DNA of 50,129 nucleotides from Saccharopolyspora rectivirgula DSM 43747 (GTDB lineage: Bacteria > Actinomycetota > Actinomycetes > Mycobacteriales > Pseudonocardiaceae). Numbering within the stretch: position 1 is the first letter of the stretch; each line of letters begins with the position of its first letter. Both the position numbers and the translations under genes were made by a program. Below are positions 25,247 through 34,967 of the stretch, piece by piece. Under the pieces are notes generated by a model. The model was not told where the DNA came from. It ran no database searches and saw nothing but the letters and a program-made list of their open reading frames with translations. The stretch is taken from the NCBI RefSeq assembly GCF_000497205.1, contig NZ_AYJW01000029.1, positions 1-50,129 of the forward strand, given 5' to 3'.

Positions 25247-27744
25247 TCCCCTCCTGCTGGCCGCATCGAGAACGACAGTTCCCCGTCCGCTGCGCTGACC
25301 TGCAACTCCTGCCCGGAGTGGAGCTCTCCGCTGAGCAGCATGTCCGAGATCGGATCGTCCACTTCGCGTTGGATGGTCCTGCGCAGCGGACGGGCGCCGA
25401 ACTCGGGCTGGTAGCCGTGCTCGGCCAGCCAGTCGACAGCGGAGCGGCTGAACTCGACCTCGATGCCCTGGGCCCGCAGCCGCCGCCGGGTGTTGTCCAA
25501 CAGCAGTTCGGTGATCTGCGCAAGCTGGCCGCTGTCGAGCTTGCGGAACACCACGATCTCATCGATCCGGTTGAGGAACTCCGGCCGGAAGGACTCCCGC
25601 AGCCGGTCCATGATCTTCTCCCGGGCAGGTCCTTCGGCCTGCTCCTGGTCGCGGCTGCTGAAGCCGAGGATCCCGGACCGCTGGGACACGATGTCCGAAC
25701 CGAGGTTGCTGGTCAGGATGAGCACGGTGTTCCGGAAGCTGACCGTCCGCCCTTGGCTGTCGGTGAGCCGGCCGTCTTCCAACACCTGCAACAGCACGTT
25801 GAACACGTCCGGATGGGCCTTTTCGACCTCGTCGAGCAGGATGACCGAGTAGGGCTTGCGCCGCACCTGCTCGGTGAACTGACCAGCCTTGTCGTAGCCG
25901 ACGTAACCGGGCGGGGAACCGACCAGCCGACTGGCGGTGTGCGCTTCCTGGAATTCGCTCATGTCCAACCGGATCATCCGATCCTCGTCACCGAACAAGG
26001 CTTCCGCCAAGGCCTTGGCCAGCTCGGTCTTCCCCACCCCGGTGGGGCCGAGGAACAGGAAACTGCCCACGGGACGTCCCGGATCAGCCAGCCCGCTGCG
26101 CGAGCGGCGCACCGCTCGGGCCACCGCGTGGACCGCCTCGTCCTGGCCGAGCACCCGGTGCTCCAGCTGCTCTTCCAGCCGGGCCAGCCGGGTCTTCTCC
26201 TCCTCGGTCAGCTGAGTGGCCGGGATCCCGGTGGCCCGGGAGACCACCTCGGCGATGTCATTGCTGCTCACTTCGGCGATCTCGGCAGCCACACCCCGCT
26301 GTTGGTCGATCTGCTGCTGCAGCTCGTTGATCTCGTCGCGCAGCTTGGAGGCGCGCTCGTAGTCCTCCACGTTGGCCGCTTGTTCCTTGTCCAAGCGCAG
26401 TTGTTCGATCTGCTCCTCCAGCTGGCGCACCCCCGTGGTGGGGATCGTGCTGCGCGTCCGCTTCCGCGCCCCGGCCTGGTCGATCAGGTCGATCGCCTTG
26501 TCCGGCAGGTTCCGGTCGGTCAAGTACCGATCGGAGAGCTCGGCGGCGGCGGCGATGGCCTCGTCGGTGAACCGCACCTGGTGGTGCGCTTCGTAGCGGT
26601 CCCGCAACCCGCACAGGATCTTGATGGTGTCCTCGACGCTGGGCTCGCTCACCAGCACCGGCTGGAAACGTCGTTCCAGCGCTGCGTCCTGCTCGATCTT
26701 CTCCCGGTACTCGTCCAGGGTGGTGGCCCCGACCACGTGCAGTTCTCCGCGAGCGAGCCGGGGTTTGAGCATGTTGCCGGCGTCCATCGCACCTTCGGTC
26801 CCACCGGCTCCGACCACGGTGTGCAGTTCGTCGATGAACACCACCAGCTCGTCCTGGTGTTCGCTGATCTCGTTGAGCAACTTGTTCATGCGCTCTTCGA
26901 AATCACCGCGGTAGCGGGTACCAGCGATCAGACCGGACAGGTCGAGTTGGATGACCCGCTTGCCCATCAACACCTGGGGGACCTGGTTCTCGATGATCCG
27001 CTCGGCGATGCCCTCCACGATCGCGGTCTTCCCGACTCCGGCCTCACCGACGAGCACCGGGTTGTTCTTGGTCCGCCGAGCCAGGATCTCGATGGTCTGC
27101 TCGATCTCCTCGTCCCGCCCGATGACCGGGTCCAGATCCCCTTCCCGGGCCTTGGCCGTGAGGTCCTGGCCGTACTGGTCCAAGGTCGGGGTGGCGGCCA
27201 TCGGGGGTTTGCCCGACTGCTGCTGCCGCTTGATGCTCTTCTTGAGGGCGTCGATGTTGACCCCGTGGGACAGCAGCGTGGAACCGGCCCCCGACTCGGT
27301 GTTCGCCGCGAGCGCCAGCAGCAGGTGCTCCGGGCTGATGTAGGAGGCGCCCACGGTGCGAGCGGCGTGGTGGGCGTCGAGTAGGGCGCGCTTCGCAGCC
27401 GGGGTGAGCGTCGGGGGTTTGGCGGCTCCGTTCGTCGAAGACGGGATCTGCCGCTCCACGGACTCGGCCAGGGACTCGGGAGAGGCCCCGGTGCTCTCCA
27501 GCATCGACCGGGTGCTGGAGTTCTGGGTGGCGGCCCACAACAAGTGCGTGGCGTCCAGGTCGGGTGTGTGCCGGTCCGCAGCCAGCCGAACGGCGTTGGC
27601 GAGCATCTCCTGGGCTTGCTGCGTCATCAGCCGGGTGATGTCCACCCGGTGGGACGGACGTTGGTCGCCGGTGCTGAAGAACCTGGCCATGAACTCGTCG
27701 AACGGACTCGGCCCGGTACCTCCGGGATCGAAATTCCCCGTCAT
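25234..27744 (-). CDS. ClpC-type AAA+ ATPase/unfoldase
   Basis: An 836-residue Hsp100 protein. After a Gly/Pro-rich start ([19 protein letters not shown]) comes a double Clp-N repeat region, then AAA1 with GEAGVGKTA, a short UVR-like middle segment ([18 protein letters not shown]) rather than a long ClpB coiled coil, and AAA2 with [13 protein letters not shown] after AAA2 fits a ClpP-docking loop. This is a divergent ClpC-like protein common in actinobacteria, not the main ClpC1. ATG 27744 is preferred over TTG 27762. No heat-shock operator was recognised upstream. Confidence 0.92.
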   Translation of the reverse strand: MTGNFDPGGTGPSPFDEFMARFFSTGDQRPSHRVDITRLMTQQAQEMLANAVRLAADRHTPDLDATHLLWAATQNSSTRSMLESTGASPESLAESVERQIPSSTNGAAKPPTLTPAAKRALLDAHHAARTVGASYISPEHLLLALAANTESGAGSTLLSHGVNIDALKKSIKRQQQSGKPPMAATPTLDQYGQDLTAKAREGDLDPVIGRDEEIEQTIEILARRTKNNPVLVGEAGVGKTAIVEGIAERIIENQVPQVLMGKRVIQLDLSGLIAGTRYRGDFEERMNKLLNEISEHQDELVVFIDELHTVVGAGGTEGAMDAGNMLKPRLARGELHVVGATTLDEYREKIEQDAALERRFQPVLVSEPSVEDTIKILCGLRDRYEAHHQVRFTDEAIAAAAELSDRYLTDRNLPDKAIDLIDQAGARKRTRSTIPTTGVRQLEEQIEQLRLDKEQAANVEDYERASKLRDEINELQQQIDQQRGVAAEIAEVSSNDIAEVVSRATGIPATQLTEEEKTRLARLEEQLEHRVLGQDEAVHAVARAVRRSRSGLADPGRPVGSFLFLGPTGVGKTELAKALAEALFGDEDRMIRLDMSEFQEAHTASRLVGSPPGYVGYDKAGQFTEQVRRKPYSVILLDEVEKAHPDVFNVLLQVLEDGRLTDSQGRTVSFRNTVLILTSNLGSDIVSQRSGILGFSSRDQEQAEGPAREKIMDRLRESFRPEFLNRIDEIVVFRKLDSGQLAQITELLLDNTRRRLRAQGIEVEFSRSAVDWLAEHGYQPEFGARPLRRTIQREVDDPISDMLLSGELHSGQELQVSAADGELSFSMRPAGGDQAS

Positions 27745-27899
27745 GGCGTTCCCCGCTTCCAAAAGGACGTTCGGCTGCTGGGCTAGGACTACCCTCTAAT
27801 CGGATGGCTCATGTGGGTGCGCCGGATGCAGCTTCGGCCCCGGGCTCGTCGCGGCAGCGAGACCGGCACCCGCTGGGGCGGCTGCTGCGCAGCACGTGC

Positions 27900-28865
27900 T
27901 CAGGAGACCTTGCTCCGCCTCCTGCGGCTCGTGCCGTGCGTGGCGGCCGCGATCGCCTTCTCCAGCTCAGCTCGCCGCATCTTCGACCGGCCCTTGATGC
28001 CCAGTTGCCTGGCGCGGTTGCCGAGCTCTCCCATGCTCATCGACGACAGGTCTTCACCTCGGTGGCGCTGCTTGGGCATCCCGCGCCCCTTGCGGGCCTG
28101 CTCCACGCTGCGCTGCAGCACATCGGTCAAGTCCACGACCTCTGTCGGCTGCGGGGGAGCCTCGGCGACTTCGGGCTGCTTCCCCGCGGCCTTCTCCGCG
28201 ATCAACTGCTCCACCCGGGCGGTGTAGGTGTCCTCGTACTGCTCCGGCACCCACACACCGCTCATCGACTCGATGAGCGTGGTGGCCATCTGGAGCTCCT
28301 TGTCGCTGACCGCGGCCGAACTGCTGATGTCCCCGACCACTTCGGTGGGGTCCCGCACTTCGTCCGCGAAGTGCATCAGGTCCAACGCCAGAGCCTCCTC
28401 GCTCGCCCGCACCGCGCTCAGGTACTGCTTGCCGCGGAACACGAAAGTGGCGATCCCGGCCTGGTTGGTCTCGTACATGGCCCGGCGCAGCAGGTTGTAC
28501 GGGCGGGAGTGCTTCTTGCTGTTCGGCGCCAGCCAATAGCTCCGCTGGAAGAACACCGGGTCGATCTCGGAGAGGTCGACGAAGGTGGTGATGTCGATGG
28601 TGCGCGACCGGCCTGGCGCGATCGCATCCAACTCCGACTGCTCGACGGTCACCACGACACCGTCCACTTCGCGGCCCTTGACGATGTCCTCGAAGTCGAC
28701 TTCTTGGCCGGTCCGCTCGTTGAACCGCTTGTAGCGGATGCGATCGGTGGTGCCGCGCTGGTACTGGTGGAATTGGATGGTGTGGTCTTCGGTGGCGGCG
28801 TACAACCCGACCGGGATCGTCACCAGGCCGAAGTTGACAGAACCCGTCCAGATCTTCCGCGGCAT
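27900..28865 (-). CDS. ku: Ku DNA-end-binding protein with SAP-like tail
   Basis: Bacterial Ku, 321 residues, forming a ring on double-strand ends for non-homologous end joining. The N-terminal Ku core is clear (WTGSVNFGLVTIPVGLY, FFQRSYWLAP, YNLLRRAMYETNQAGIATFVFRG). The tail contains a SAP/HeH-like helical segment (SMGELGNRARQLGIKGRS) and ends in a basic run (TSRRRRSKVS). GGAGGGG precedes the ATG. The usual partner ligase LigD is not in the window. The gene lies 35 bases after selB on the same strand. Confidence 0.94.
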   Translation of the reverse strand: MPRKIWTGSVNFGLVTIPVGLYAATEDHTIQFHQYQRGTTDRIRYKRFNERTGQEVDFEDIVKGREVDGVVVTVEQSELDAIAPGRSRTIDITTFVDLSEIDPVFFQRSYWLAPNSKKHSRPYNLLRRAMYETNQAGIATFVFRGKQYLSAVRASEEALALDLMHFADEVRDPTEVVGDISSSAAVSDKELQMATTLIESMSGVWVPEQYEDTYTARVEQLIAEKAAGKQPEVAEAPPQPTEVVDLTDVLQRSVEQARKGRGMPKQRHRGEDLSSMSMGELGNRARQLGIKGRSKMRRAELEKAIAAATHGTSRRRRSKVS

Positions 28866-28900
28866 GGCCCCTCCTCGCCCTGGCGAGCAGCCCGATCACG

Positions 28901-30706
28901 CTAGCGGCGCCCCTGGGCCGGTGCGCCGTTCGTCATCAGACTTCCCGCCTGCCCAGCAGCGGAAACAACGCGGTGCGTGCCGTCGTCCAGGCGTTCGGTG
29001 CGGCCGCGCCGGGCGAGGTGCTCCAGCAGCGGAACAGCCACCCGTCGGGTGGTGCGCAGTGCTTTGCGGGCTTGGCTCAGCGTGAAAGGGGCGGGGAGTT
29101 GCGCCAACCGCTCGACCGCGCGCTGCTCGGCGTCCGGTAGCAGCACCAGGCCCGGTGCGATCCGCAGCAGCGCCCCGGCCCGCTCGGCAGCGGCCAGTTC
29201 TCTCTCCGCCACACCCAACGCGCGGAGCTCTTCCGCCGTCGGCGCTTGGAAGGGCTCTTCGGCCAGTTGCCGGGTGATCGCGCGCACCGCTCGGGCGACG
29301 CGTTCGGGCAATTGCGGACGAGCATCACCCAACTTCCCGGACTGCAGCGGTATTCCAGCGGTGGCGGCCACTTCGGCCACCAAGGAAGCTTCGGGCAGGC
29401 CCAGGGCTTGGCGGGCGGCCTCCACCGGCATCGCGGGTTGCAGGGGGTGTTCGCGGCGGTAGCGGCGGACCAGGTCGGTCAGCTGAGCGGCCAGTTCGGC
29501 GCGGTGGTCGGCGTCGAACAACCATCTTCCGGCATCCGCCGGCGGGGTGGCTCCCATCGCCCGCAGCCGGTCGGTGCGGACCAAGCCGCGCCGGCGCGCT
29601 TCTGCCGCCGGGTCCGGGGTTTCGCCCATGTTCGCCAGCTCGGCTGCTCGAGCCCGGGCGGCGCCGCGGCGCTTCAGCGGCGGTGGATCCACGTCCAGCA
29701 CGAGCAGGCCCCCGAAGATCCGGTGGCTGCCGGGATCGCGCAGCAGGGCGCGGTCTCCGATGCGCAGGGGGAGCGGGGTGCGCAGGGCCAGCCGAACCGC
29801 GTCGCTGCCGAGCGGGCGGATGCGGGCATCGACCGAAGCCGCTCCGATGTGCAGCATCAGCTTGGTGGGCAGTTCGCCCGCTTTCGCCGCGCTCAACCGC
29901 GCGTCGAGCACGTCGGTGGTGATCCAGCGGTCCGGGGTGAGCAGCGCGTGACCGCGGCGCAGCTCGCCGGGATCGGCGTTGCGCAGGTTGACCGCCACTC
30001 GAGCGACCGCTCGGACCTCTTCGCGGGGGGTGCCGAGCGACTGCAGCCCCCGGATGGTGACTTCCTTCCCGCCTGGGCTCACCTGCAGGCGCTGTCCGGG
30101 GCGGAGCGTGCCGGCGGTGAGCGTCCCGGTCACCACCGTTCCCGCCCCGCGGATGGTGAACACGCGGTCGGCCCACAGCCGGATGTCCGCGGTGGGGTCG
30201 GCGGCCGGAAGGCGGTGCGCCAGGGCGTCCAGTTCGCGGCGCAGCTGGGGCAGCCCGTCGCCGGTCTTCCCGCTGACCGCCACCGAGGGGATGCCGTCCA
30301 ACGACGTGTCGCTGAGCTGCTCTCGCGCCTGGTCCTCCGCGGCGCGGGGATCGGCGAGGTCGCTGCGGCTGATCACGAGCACCCCGTGCTGCACGCCGAG
30401 CGCGTCGAGCGCGGCCAGGTGTTCCGCGGACTGGGCCTTCCAGCCCTCGTCGGCGGCCACCACGAACATCACGGCCGGAGCGGGCCCGACCCCGGCCAGC
30501 ATGTTGGCCACGAACCGCTCGTGCCCGGGGACGTCGACGAAGGCCAGGCCGCAGCCGTCGTCAAGCCGAGCCCAGGCGAATCCGAGGTCGATGGTCAGCC
30601 CGCGGCGCCGTTCTTCCTCCCACCTGTCCGGTTCCATGCCGGTGAGCTGCCGGATCAGAGTGGACTTCCCGTGGTCGACGTGCCCAGCGGTGGCTATGAC
30701 ATGCAT
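28901..30706 (-). CDS. selB: Selenocysteine-specific elongation factor
   Basis: A 601-residue GTPase that brings Sec-tRNA to UGA codons marked by a SECIS hairpin. G1 is AGHVDHGKST, the switch I segment is RRRGLTIDLGFAW, G3 is DVPGHERF, and G4 appears as SRSD. C-terminal winged-helix domains (about 400-600) bind the hairpin. I chose ATG at 30706; the frame runs upstream but only through selA. It overlaps selA by 13 bases. Confidence 0.95.
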   Translation of the reverse strand: MHVIATAGHVDHGKSTLIRQLTGMEPDRWEEERRRGLTIDLGFAWARLDDGCGLAFVDVPGHERFVANMLAGVGPAPAVMFVVAADEGWKAQSAEHLAALDALGVQHGVLVISRSDLADPRAAEDQAREQLSDTSLDGIPSVAVSGKTGDGLPQLRRELDALAHRLPAADPTADIRLWADRVFTIRGAGTVVTGTLTAGTLRPGQRLQVSPGGKEVTIRGLQSLGTPREEVRAVARVAVNLRNADPGELRRGHALLTPDRWITTDVLDARLSAAKAGELPTKLMLHIGAASVDARIRPLGSDAVRLALRTPLPLRIGDRALLRDPGSHRIFGGLLVLDVDPPPLKRRGAARARAAELANMGETPDPAAEARRRGLVRTDRLRAMGATPPADAGRWLFDADHRAELAAQLTDLVRRYRREHPLQPAMPVEAARQALGLPEASLVAEVAATAGIPLQSGKLGDARPQLPERVARAVRAITRQLAEEPFQAPTAEELRALGVAERELAAAERAGALLRIAPGLVLLPDAEQRAVERLAQLPAPFTLSQARKALRTTRRVAVPLLEHLARRGRTERLDDGTHRVVSAAGQAGSLMTNGAPAQGRR

Positions 30707-31995
30707 TTGCGGGCCTCCAGCACAGCGCGTCGCAGCACTTCGTCGGAATCGGCCGGCAGCGCGGCCAGGTCGAGAACGCACCGGCCTTGTTCCACTCGCG
30801 GCAAGACCGGAGGTCGTCCGGTGCGCAGCGGTCGCGCGTAGCGCTCCGGCAAGGTCACCGCAGCGCTGGGCAGGACCTTTCCAGGAGCTCCGCCGCCGCC
30901 CACGGTCGCTTCGGTGCGTTGCGCACGGGCGGCGATTCCGGCGCCGCTGAGCTCTTGCGCCAGTCGTTCTGCTCGGGCGAGCAGCGTCTTCGGATCCTGG
31001 CGCAGCGCTTGCTCGGTGGGGGTGGGAGGACCGGTGATGGTGGCTTCGAGGGCGGCCAGGGTGAGCTTGTCCACCCGCAGGGCCCGGGCCAACGGGTGGC
31101 GGCGCAGCTGGTGGACGAGATCGGCCTTGCCGAGCAGCAGACCGGCTTGCGGGCCGCCGAGCAGTTTGTCCCCGCTGGCCGTCACCAGCGACGCCCCCTG
31201 CCGGAGCGCGGTGGTCGCGTCCGGTTCATCCGGCAGGACCGGATGCGGCTGGAGCAGGCCGGATCCGATGTCCGCGACGACCGGCACGCCGAGGTGGGCC
31301 AGTTCGACGACGGGAACCGACGAGGTGAATCCTTGGACGACGAAGTTGGACGGGTGGACTTTGAGGATGAACCCGGTGTCCGGCCCGAGCACCGCCTCGT
31401 AGTCCTGCCGGTGGACCCGGTTGGTGGTGCCCACCTCTCGCAGCCGCGCCCCGGTGGCCTCCAGCAGTTCGGGGATGCGGAAGTGGTCCCCGATCTCCAC
31501 CATTTCCCCGCGGGCCAGCACGATCTCCTTGCCGCGCGCGAACACGGTGGCCACCAGGGCGAGGGCTGCTGCTCCGTTGTTGACCACGTGAGCGGCTTCC
31601 GCCGTTGGCACGGCGTTCAGCAGCGCCTGCACGGCAGCGGCTCCGCGCGGGCCGCGTTGGCCGGTCTGCAGGTCCAGTTCCACGTCCGTGGTGCCCGCGG
31701 CTTCCGCCAGTGCCTGCACGGCGGCGTCGGAGAGCGGGGCGCGGCCGAGGTTGGTGTGCAGCAGCACCCCGGTGGCGTTGAGCACCCGGTGCAGGCTCGA
31801 TGCGGTTTTCGGCAGCATGGTCGCTGCTTCGTCGATGACCTCGTCCGGGGAGATCTCACCGGCTCGTGCTTTGTCCTGGGCGGCGTGCACGGCTTGCTTC
31901 ACCAGTTGACGTCCGAGTCGCGCGGTGGCCAGCGCTATTTCCGGGGCGTTGAGCACTTGGTCGGTGCCGGGGATCTGCTGGCGTTCGTCCGCCAT
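30694..31995 (-). CDS. selA: L-seryl-tRNA(Sec) selenium transferase
   Basis: PLP enzyme, 433 residues, converting seryl-tRNA(Sec) to selenocysteinyl-tRNA(Sec). The PLP lysine is K277 in ASGDKLLGGPQAG. The start MADERQQIPGTDQVL fits other SelA proteins. No ribosome site precedes the ATG, but TATAGT ends eight bases upstream (7-nt gap), so the mRNA is probably leaderless. A longer open frame to 32310 was rejected. It overlaps selB. Confidence 0.95.
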   Translation of the reverse strand: MADERQQIPGTDQVLNAPEIALATARLGRQLVKQAVHAAQDKARAGEISPDEVIDEAATMLPKTASSLHRVLNATGVLLHTNLGRAPLSDAAVQALAEAAGTTDVELDLQTGQRGPRGAAAVQALLNAVPTAEAAHVVNNGAAALALVATVFARGKEIVLARGEMVEIGDHFRIPELLEATGARLREVGTTNRVHRQDYEAVLGPDTGFILKVHPSNFVVQGFTSSVPVVELAHLGVPVVADIGSGLLQPHPVLPDEPDATTALRQGASLVTASGDKLLGGPQAGLLLGKADLVHQLRRHPLARALRVDKLTLAALEATITGPPTPTEQALRQDPKTLLARAERLAQELSGAGIAARAQRTEATVGGGGAPGKVLPSAAVTLPERYARPLRTGRPPVLPRVEQGRCVLDLAALPADSDEVLRRAVLEARKCMS

Positions 31996-32002
31996 GGGGC
32001 GG

Positions 32003-32008
32003 ACTATA
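32003..32008 (-). promoter_or_regulatory. -10 element for leaderless selA
   Basis: TATAGT on the minus strand is separated from the selA ATG by seven bases, so transcription would begin at or next to the start codon. The -35 is poor. This layout recurs before selD and the hydrolase gene. Confidence 0.55.
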
Positions 32009-32059
32009 GATCCTTCAGGGGAAACTGGCGCGCTGGAGCGGTTGCCCACCAGCCATAAT

Positions 32060-32081
32060 GATGACAACGCTTGTTGACATC
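32060..32081. promoter_or_regulatory. Operator-like inverted repeat between selA and hydrolase gene
   Basis: GATGACAAC and GTTGACATC flank a 4-base centre, matching at eight of nine positions as an inverted repeat. It lies upstream of the hydrolase promoter element in the divergent gap. A TetR-like or MarR-like regulator is plausible; none is adjacent. Confidence 0.45.
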
Positions 32082-32086
32082 GTTTG

Positions 32087-32092
32087 TAGGCT
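32087..32092 (+). promoter_or_regulatory. -10 element for leaderless hydrolase gene
   Basis: TAGGCT ends seven bases before the ATG at 32100, with no ribosome site between. This is the actinobacterial leaderless layout. The -35 is not clear. Confidence 0.45.
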
Positions 32093-32099
32093 GGCGAGC

Positions 32100-32981
32100 A
32101 TGACCGACACCGGTGTCGCCGGCCGCAGCTGGGTCGTTGCTGCTGATGGAGTTCGGCTCGCGGTGCGGACGTCCGGTCCGCCGCAAGCGCCGACGGTGCT
32201 GGCGGTGCACGGCTACCCGGATGACCACTCACTGTGGACCGAGGTCGCCGCCAGGCTGGGCGAGCGGTACCGGGTGGCCGTCTACGACATGCGCGGCACC
32301 GGTGATTCACCAGCTCCGCCCGACCCCGACGCGTATCGGCTCGGCCTGCTGGCCGACGACTTGGGCCGGGTGGCCGAAGCGGTCAGCCCGTACGCCCCGG
32401 TGCACCTGCTGGCGCACGATTGGGGTGCGATCACCGCGTGGCAAGCCGTCTCCGATCAACGGCTCAACGGCAAATTCGCTTCCTTGACGTCGATTTCCGG
32501 GCCCTGCTTGGACCACGCGGGCCACTGGTTGCGCAGCAGGGTCCGCCGACCGTCGCCCCGCGGGCTCAGCGAGCTGGGCCGGCAGTTGCTCTCCTCGGCC
32601 TACCTGTGGTTCTTCTGCCTTCCGGTGCTTCCCGAGCTGAGCTGGCGCAGCGGGGTGCTGCCCTGGCTGCTCAGCAGGATGGGCGGTGAAGGAGTGGAGA
32701 TCCCGTCGACTCCGGACGCGATCCGCGGGCTCGCGCTGTACCGGGTCAACATCCCTTCCCGGCTGCGGGCCCCGGTGCCCAGGCGGGTTTTCCTCCCGGT
32801 GCAGGTCATCGCGCCCACCGAGGACCGCTTCGTCACCCCAGCGCTGCAGACCGGGGTCGAGCGGTGGGTACCGGACTTGCGGGTCCACCGGGTTCCCGGC
32901 GGGCACTGGCTGCCGCGGAGTCGACCGGACGTGGTGGCCGACCGCACTGCGCGGTTCATCGAGGAGATCGGCGACCGCTGA
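32100..32981 (+). CDS. Alpha/beta hydrolase
   Basis: A 293-residue alpha/beta-fold hydrolase. The oxyanion loop is HGYPDDH, and the nucleophile elbow is AHDWGA, so the nucleophile is probably Asp as in epoxide hydrolases and haloalkane dehalogenases. A late acid (PTEDRF) and a His in GGHWLPR complete the triad. ATG at 32100 starts after a leaderless-type promoter. It is transcribed away from selA and ends about 100 bases from the tRNA-Sec gene on the other strand. Substrate unknown; the tie to selenium metabolism is only positional. Confidence 0.85.
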   Translation: MTDTGVAGRSWVVAADGVRLAVRTSGPPQAPTVLAVHGYPDDHSLWTEVAARLGERYRVAVYDMRGTGDSPAPPDPDAYRLGLLADDLGRVAEAVSPYAPVHLLAHDWGAITAWQAVSDQRLNGKFASLTSISGPCLDHAGHWLRSRVRRPSPRGLSELGRQLLSSAYLWFFCLPVLPELSWRSGVLPWLLSRMGGEGVEIPSTPDAIRGLALYRVNIPSRLRAPVPRRVFLPVQVIAPTEDRFVTPALQTGVERWVPDLRVHRVPGGHWLPRSRPDVVADRTARFIEEIGDR

Positions 32982-33077
32982 TCCGGCGGTGGGACGCCGA
33001 GGAAGTGGTCCCCGCCGAACACGCCGGACCGAGCGGGAACGCTCCCCGCGGCGCAGCGATCCGGGAGAGCGGAACAG

Positions 33078-33170
33078 CGGAGGCGGACGGGAATCGAACC
33101 CGCCTGACCGAGGTACTCGGCCACGTCGGTTTTGAAGACCGCGGGGGCCACCAGGCACCCTGACGCCTCC
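33078..33170 (-). tRNA. selC: tRNA-Sec (anticodon UCA)
   Basis: Read on the minus strand, the acceptor arms GGAGGCG and CGCCTCC pair, followed by a G discriminator. The anticodon loop CTTCAAA has UCA at complement(33133..33135), reading UGA. A long variable arm (GGCCGAG-TAC-CTCGGTC) and a T arm with TTCGATT loop follow. Total about 93 nt; CCA is not encoded. It lies between selA/selB and selD, confirming the role. Confidence 0.95.
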
Positions 33171-33223
33171 ACTGATCGACCCTAGCAAGGGACCACCGGT
33201 GGTGCGGTGCAGCGTTCGCCCGA

Positions 33224-33252
33224 ATGACGACACCGATCGCTTGGTTTAGCGT
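33224..33252 (+). promoter_or_regulatory. Promoter of leaderless selD
   Basis: ATGACG (33224-33229) and TAGCGT (33247-33252) are 17 bases apart. The -10 ends six bases before the selD ATG, and there is no ribosome site, so translation is probably leaderless. Confidence 0.55.
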
Positions 33253-33258
33253 CGGGGC

Positions 33259-34254
33259 ATGACCGACACCTCAGTGAAGCACCGGCTGACCCAGTACGCG
33301 CACGGCGGTGGATGCGCCTGCAAGATCCCGCCGGACGAGCTGGAGTCCATGGTCTCCGGCTTGCTGGGCGACGTCTCCCCGCAGCTGCTGGTGGGGCTCG
33401 ACAGCGGGGACGACGCCGCGGTGGTGCAGATCAGCGATCGCACCGCGATCGTCAGCACTGCGGACTTCTTCACTCCGGTGGTGGACGATGCCTACGACTG
33501 GGGTCGCATCGCCGCCGCCAATGCGCTGTCCGATGTGTACGCCATGGGGGCCGCTCCGATCCTGGCGATCAACTTGCTGTGCTGGCCCCGGAACGTGCTT
33601 CCGCTCGACCTGGTCCAGCAGGTGCTGCAAGGGGCCACCGACATCGCCGCGCAGGCGGGCTGCCCAATAGCGGGCGGCCACAGCGTGGACGACCCGGAAC
33701 CGAAGTACGGCATGGCGGTGACCGGGACCTGCGCGGCGGAACAGCTGATGCGCAACGACGCCGGGCAGCCCGGTGTTCCGCTGTCGCTGTCCAAACCGCT
33801 GGGGATCGGCGTGCTCAATTCCCGGCACAAAGCGACGGGGGAGACCTTTCCCCAAGCGGTCGAGGTGATGACCACGCTCAACGCCCAGGCCGCGGCGAAT
33901 GCTCTCGCCGCCGGCATCCGCTGCGCCACCGACGTGACCGGCTTCGGCCTGCTCGGCCACCTGTTCAAACTGGCCCGCGCCAGCGGAGTCTCGGCGGTGG
34001 TGGACTCCGCCGCGGTGCCGTACCTGGAGGGAGCGCGGGAAGCCCTCCGCGACGGCTACGTCAGCGGGGGCACCCAGCGCAATCTGGAGTGGGTGCGACC
34101 GCACTGCGACCTCTCGGCGATTTCCGAAGCGGAAGCGCTGCTGCTGGCCGACGCGCAGACCTCGGGAGGTCTGCTGGTGGCCGGCGAGATCCCCGGTGCA
34201 CCCGTCATCGGTGAACTCGTCCCCCGCGGCGAGAAGGTGATCACGGTCCGCTGA
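33259..34254 (+). CDS. selD: Selenide, water dikinase (selenophosphate synthetase)
   Basis: ATP-dependent enzyme, 331 residues, making selenophosphate, the selenium donor for SelA. The N-terminal active-site segment HGGGCACKIPP has C19 and K22, matching C17 and K20 of E. coli; this SelD itself uses Cys, not Sec. The glycine-rich DDAAVV and TDVTGFGLLGH motifs follow. It overlaps the convergent TetR gene by 14 bases. Confidence 0.96.
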   Translation: MTDTSVKHRLTQYAHGGGCACKIPPDELESMVSGLLGDVSPQLLVGLDSGDDAAVVQISDRTAIVSTADFFTPVVDDAYDWGRIAAANALSDVYAMGAAPILAINLLCWPRNVLPLDLVQQVLQGATDIAAQAGCPIAGGHSVDDPEPKYGMAVTGTCAAEQLMRNDAGQPGVPLSLSKPLGIGVLNSRHKATGETFPQAVEVMTTLNAQAAANALAAGIRCATDVTGFGLLGHLFKLARASGVSAVVDSAAVPYLEGAREALRDGYVSGGTQRNLEWVRPHCDLSAISEAEALLLADAQTSGGLLVAGEIPGAPVIGELVPRGEKVITVR

Positions 34255-34921
34255 CATCGCCGGTTCGCTCGGCCAGCAGCTCGTTGGCCTCCTCCAGGGC
34301 ACCGGTGAGGCCGGTGAGCACATCCGCGAAGACCCGCCGCAGCGGAGTGCCCTCCGCGCTGGTCAGCCAAGCGTGCATGGCTGCGCCGAAGCAGCCCAGC
34401 AGAGCGGTGGCCCAAGCGGCGGGGCAGGTGTGGTTCGAGGAGGCGCCCGCACGTTCGCTCAGCAGCTCGGTCAGATCGCACACCCACCGCTGGCGCATCA
34501 GGTGCAGTTCGTAATTCCCGGTCGAAGAGAGGCTGTTCAGCAGTTCGGCGCGCTGCAGGAACTGCTCCCGCTGCTCTTCCAGCTGATCAGCCGATTCCAG
34601 CATGGCCGCGGTGAGCGAGCGAACCGGGTGTTCGTCGGCTGGTCGGGCGGCCAATCGCTGCCGCAACTGCGCCATGGCCTCTTCCGAGTCGCCGTAGAGC
34701 ACTGCTTCCTTCGAAGGGAAGTGGCGGAAGAAGGTGCGAGGGGCGATGTCGGCCGCTTCGGCGATCTGCTCCACCGTGGTGTTGGCGAACCCCTGCTCGG
34801 CGAACAGCCGGAGCGCTGCTTTCTCGATGGCCGCCCTGGTCCGCATCGTGCGCCGGTGGCGCCGGTCCGTCGGTGCGGTGCTGGCCGAGCCGTGCGCTGG
34901 CTTTTCCTCCATGGCCGTCAT
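34241..34921 (-). CDS. TetR-family repressor divergent to MFS exporter
   Basis: TetR protein of about 226 residues. The helix-turn-helix lies in RLFAEQGFANTTVEQIAEAADIAPRTFFRHFPSKEAVLYG, and a TetR_C-like effector domain follows. ATG at 34921 is a choice among weak starts; ATG 34912 and TTG 34981 are also open, and none has a clear ribosome site. It is divergent to an MFS exporter with a perfect 28-bp palindrome in between, the usual arrangement for a drug-inducible pump. Ligand unknown. Confidence 0.9.
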   Translation of the reverse strand: MTAMEEKPAHGSASTAPTDRRHRRTMRTRAAIEKAALRLFAEQGFANTTVEQIAEAADIAPRTFFRHFPSKEAVLYGDSEEAMAQLRQRLAARPADEHPVRSLTAAMLESADQLEEQREQFLQRAELLNSLSSTGNYELHLMRQRWVCDLTELLSERAGASSNHTCPAAWATALLGCFGAAMHAWLTSAEGTPLRRVFADVLTGLTGALEEANELLAERTGDVSGP

Positions 34922-34967
34922 GACGTCAGGTTTGTCCGCGCAGCTCCCGTGGTCAACAGTGTTCAGC

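Noticed and set aside
24814-27384. An 856-residue plus-strand frame opposite the Clp ATPase
   Set aside because: Antisense shadow; the minus strand has Walker motifs and the full Hsp100 architecture.
32982-33077. A second tRNA next to tRNA-Sec
   Set aside because: No cloverleaf could be found in the flanking sequence on either strand.
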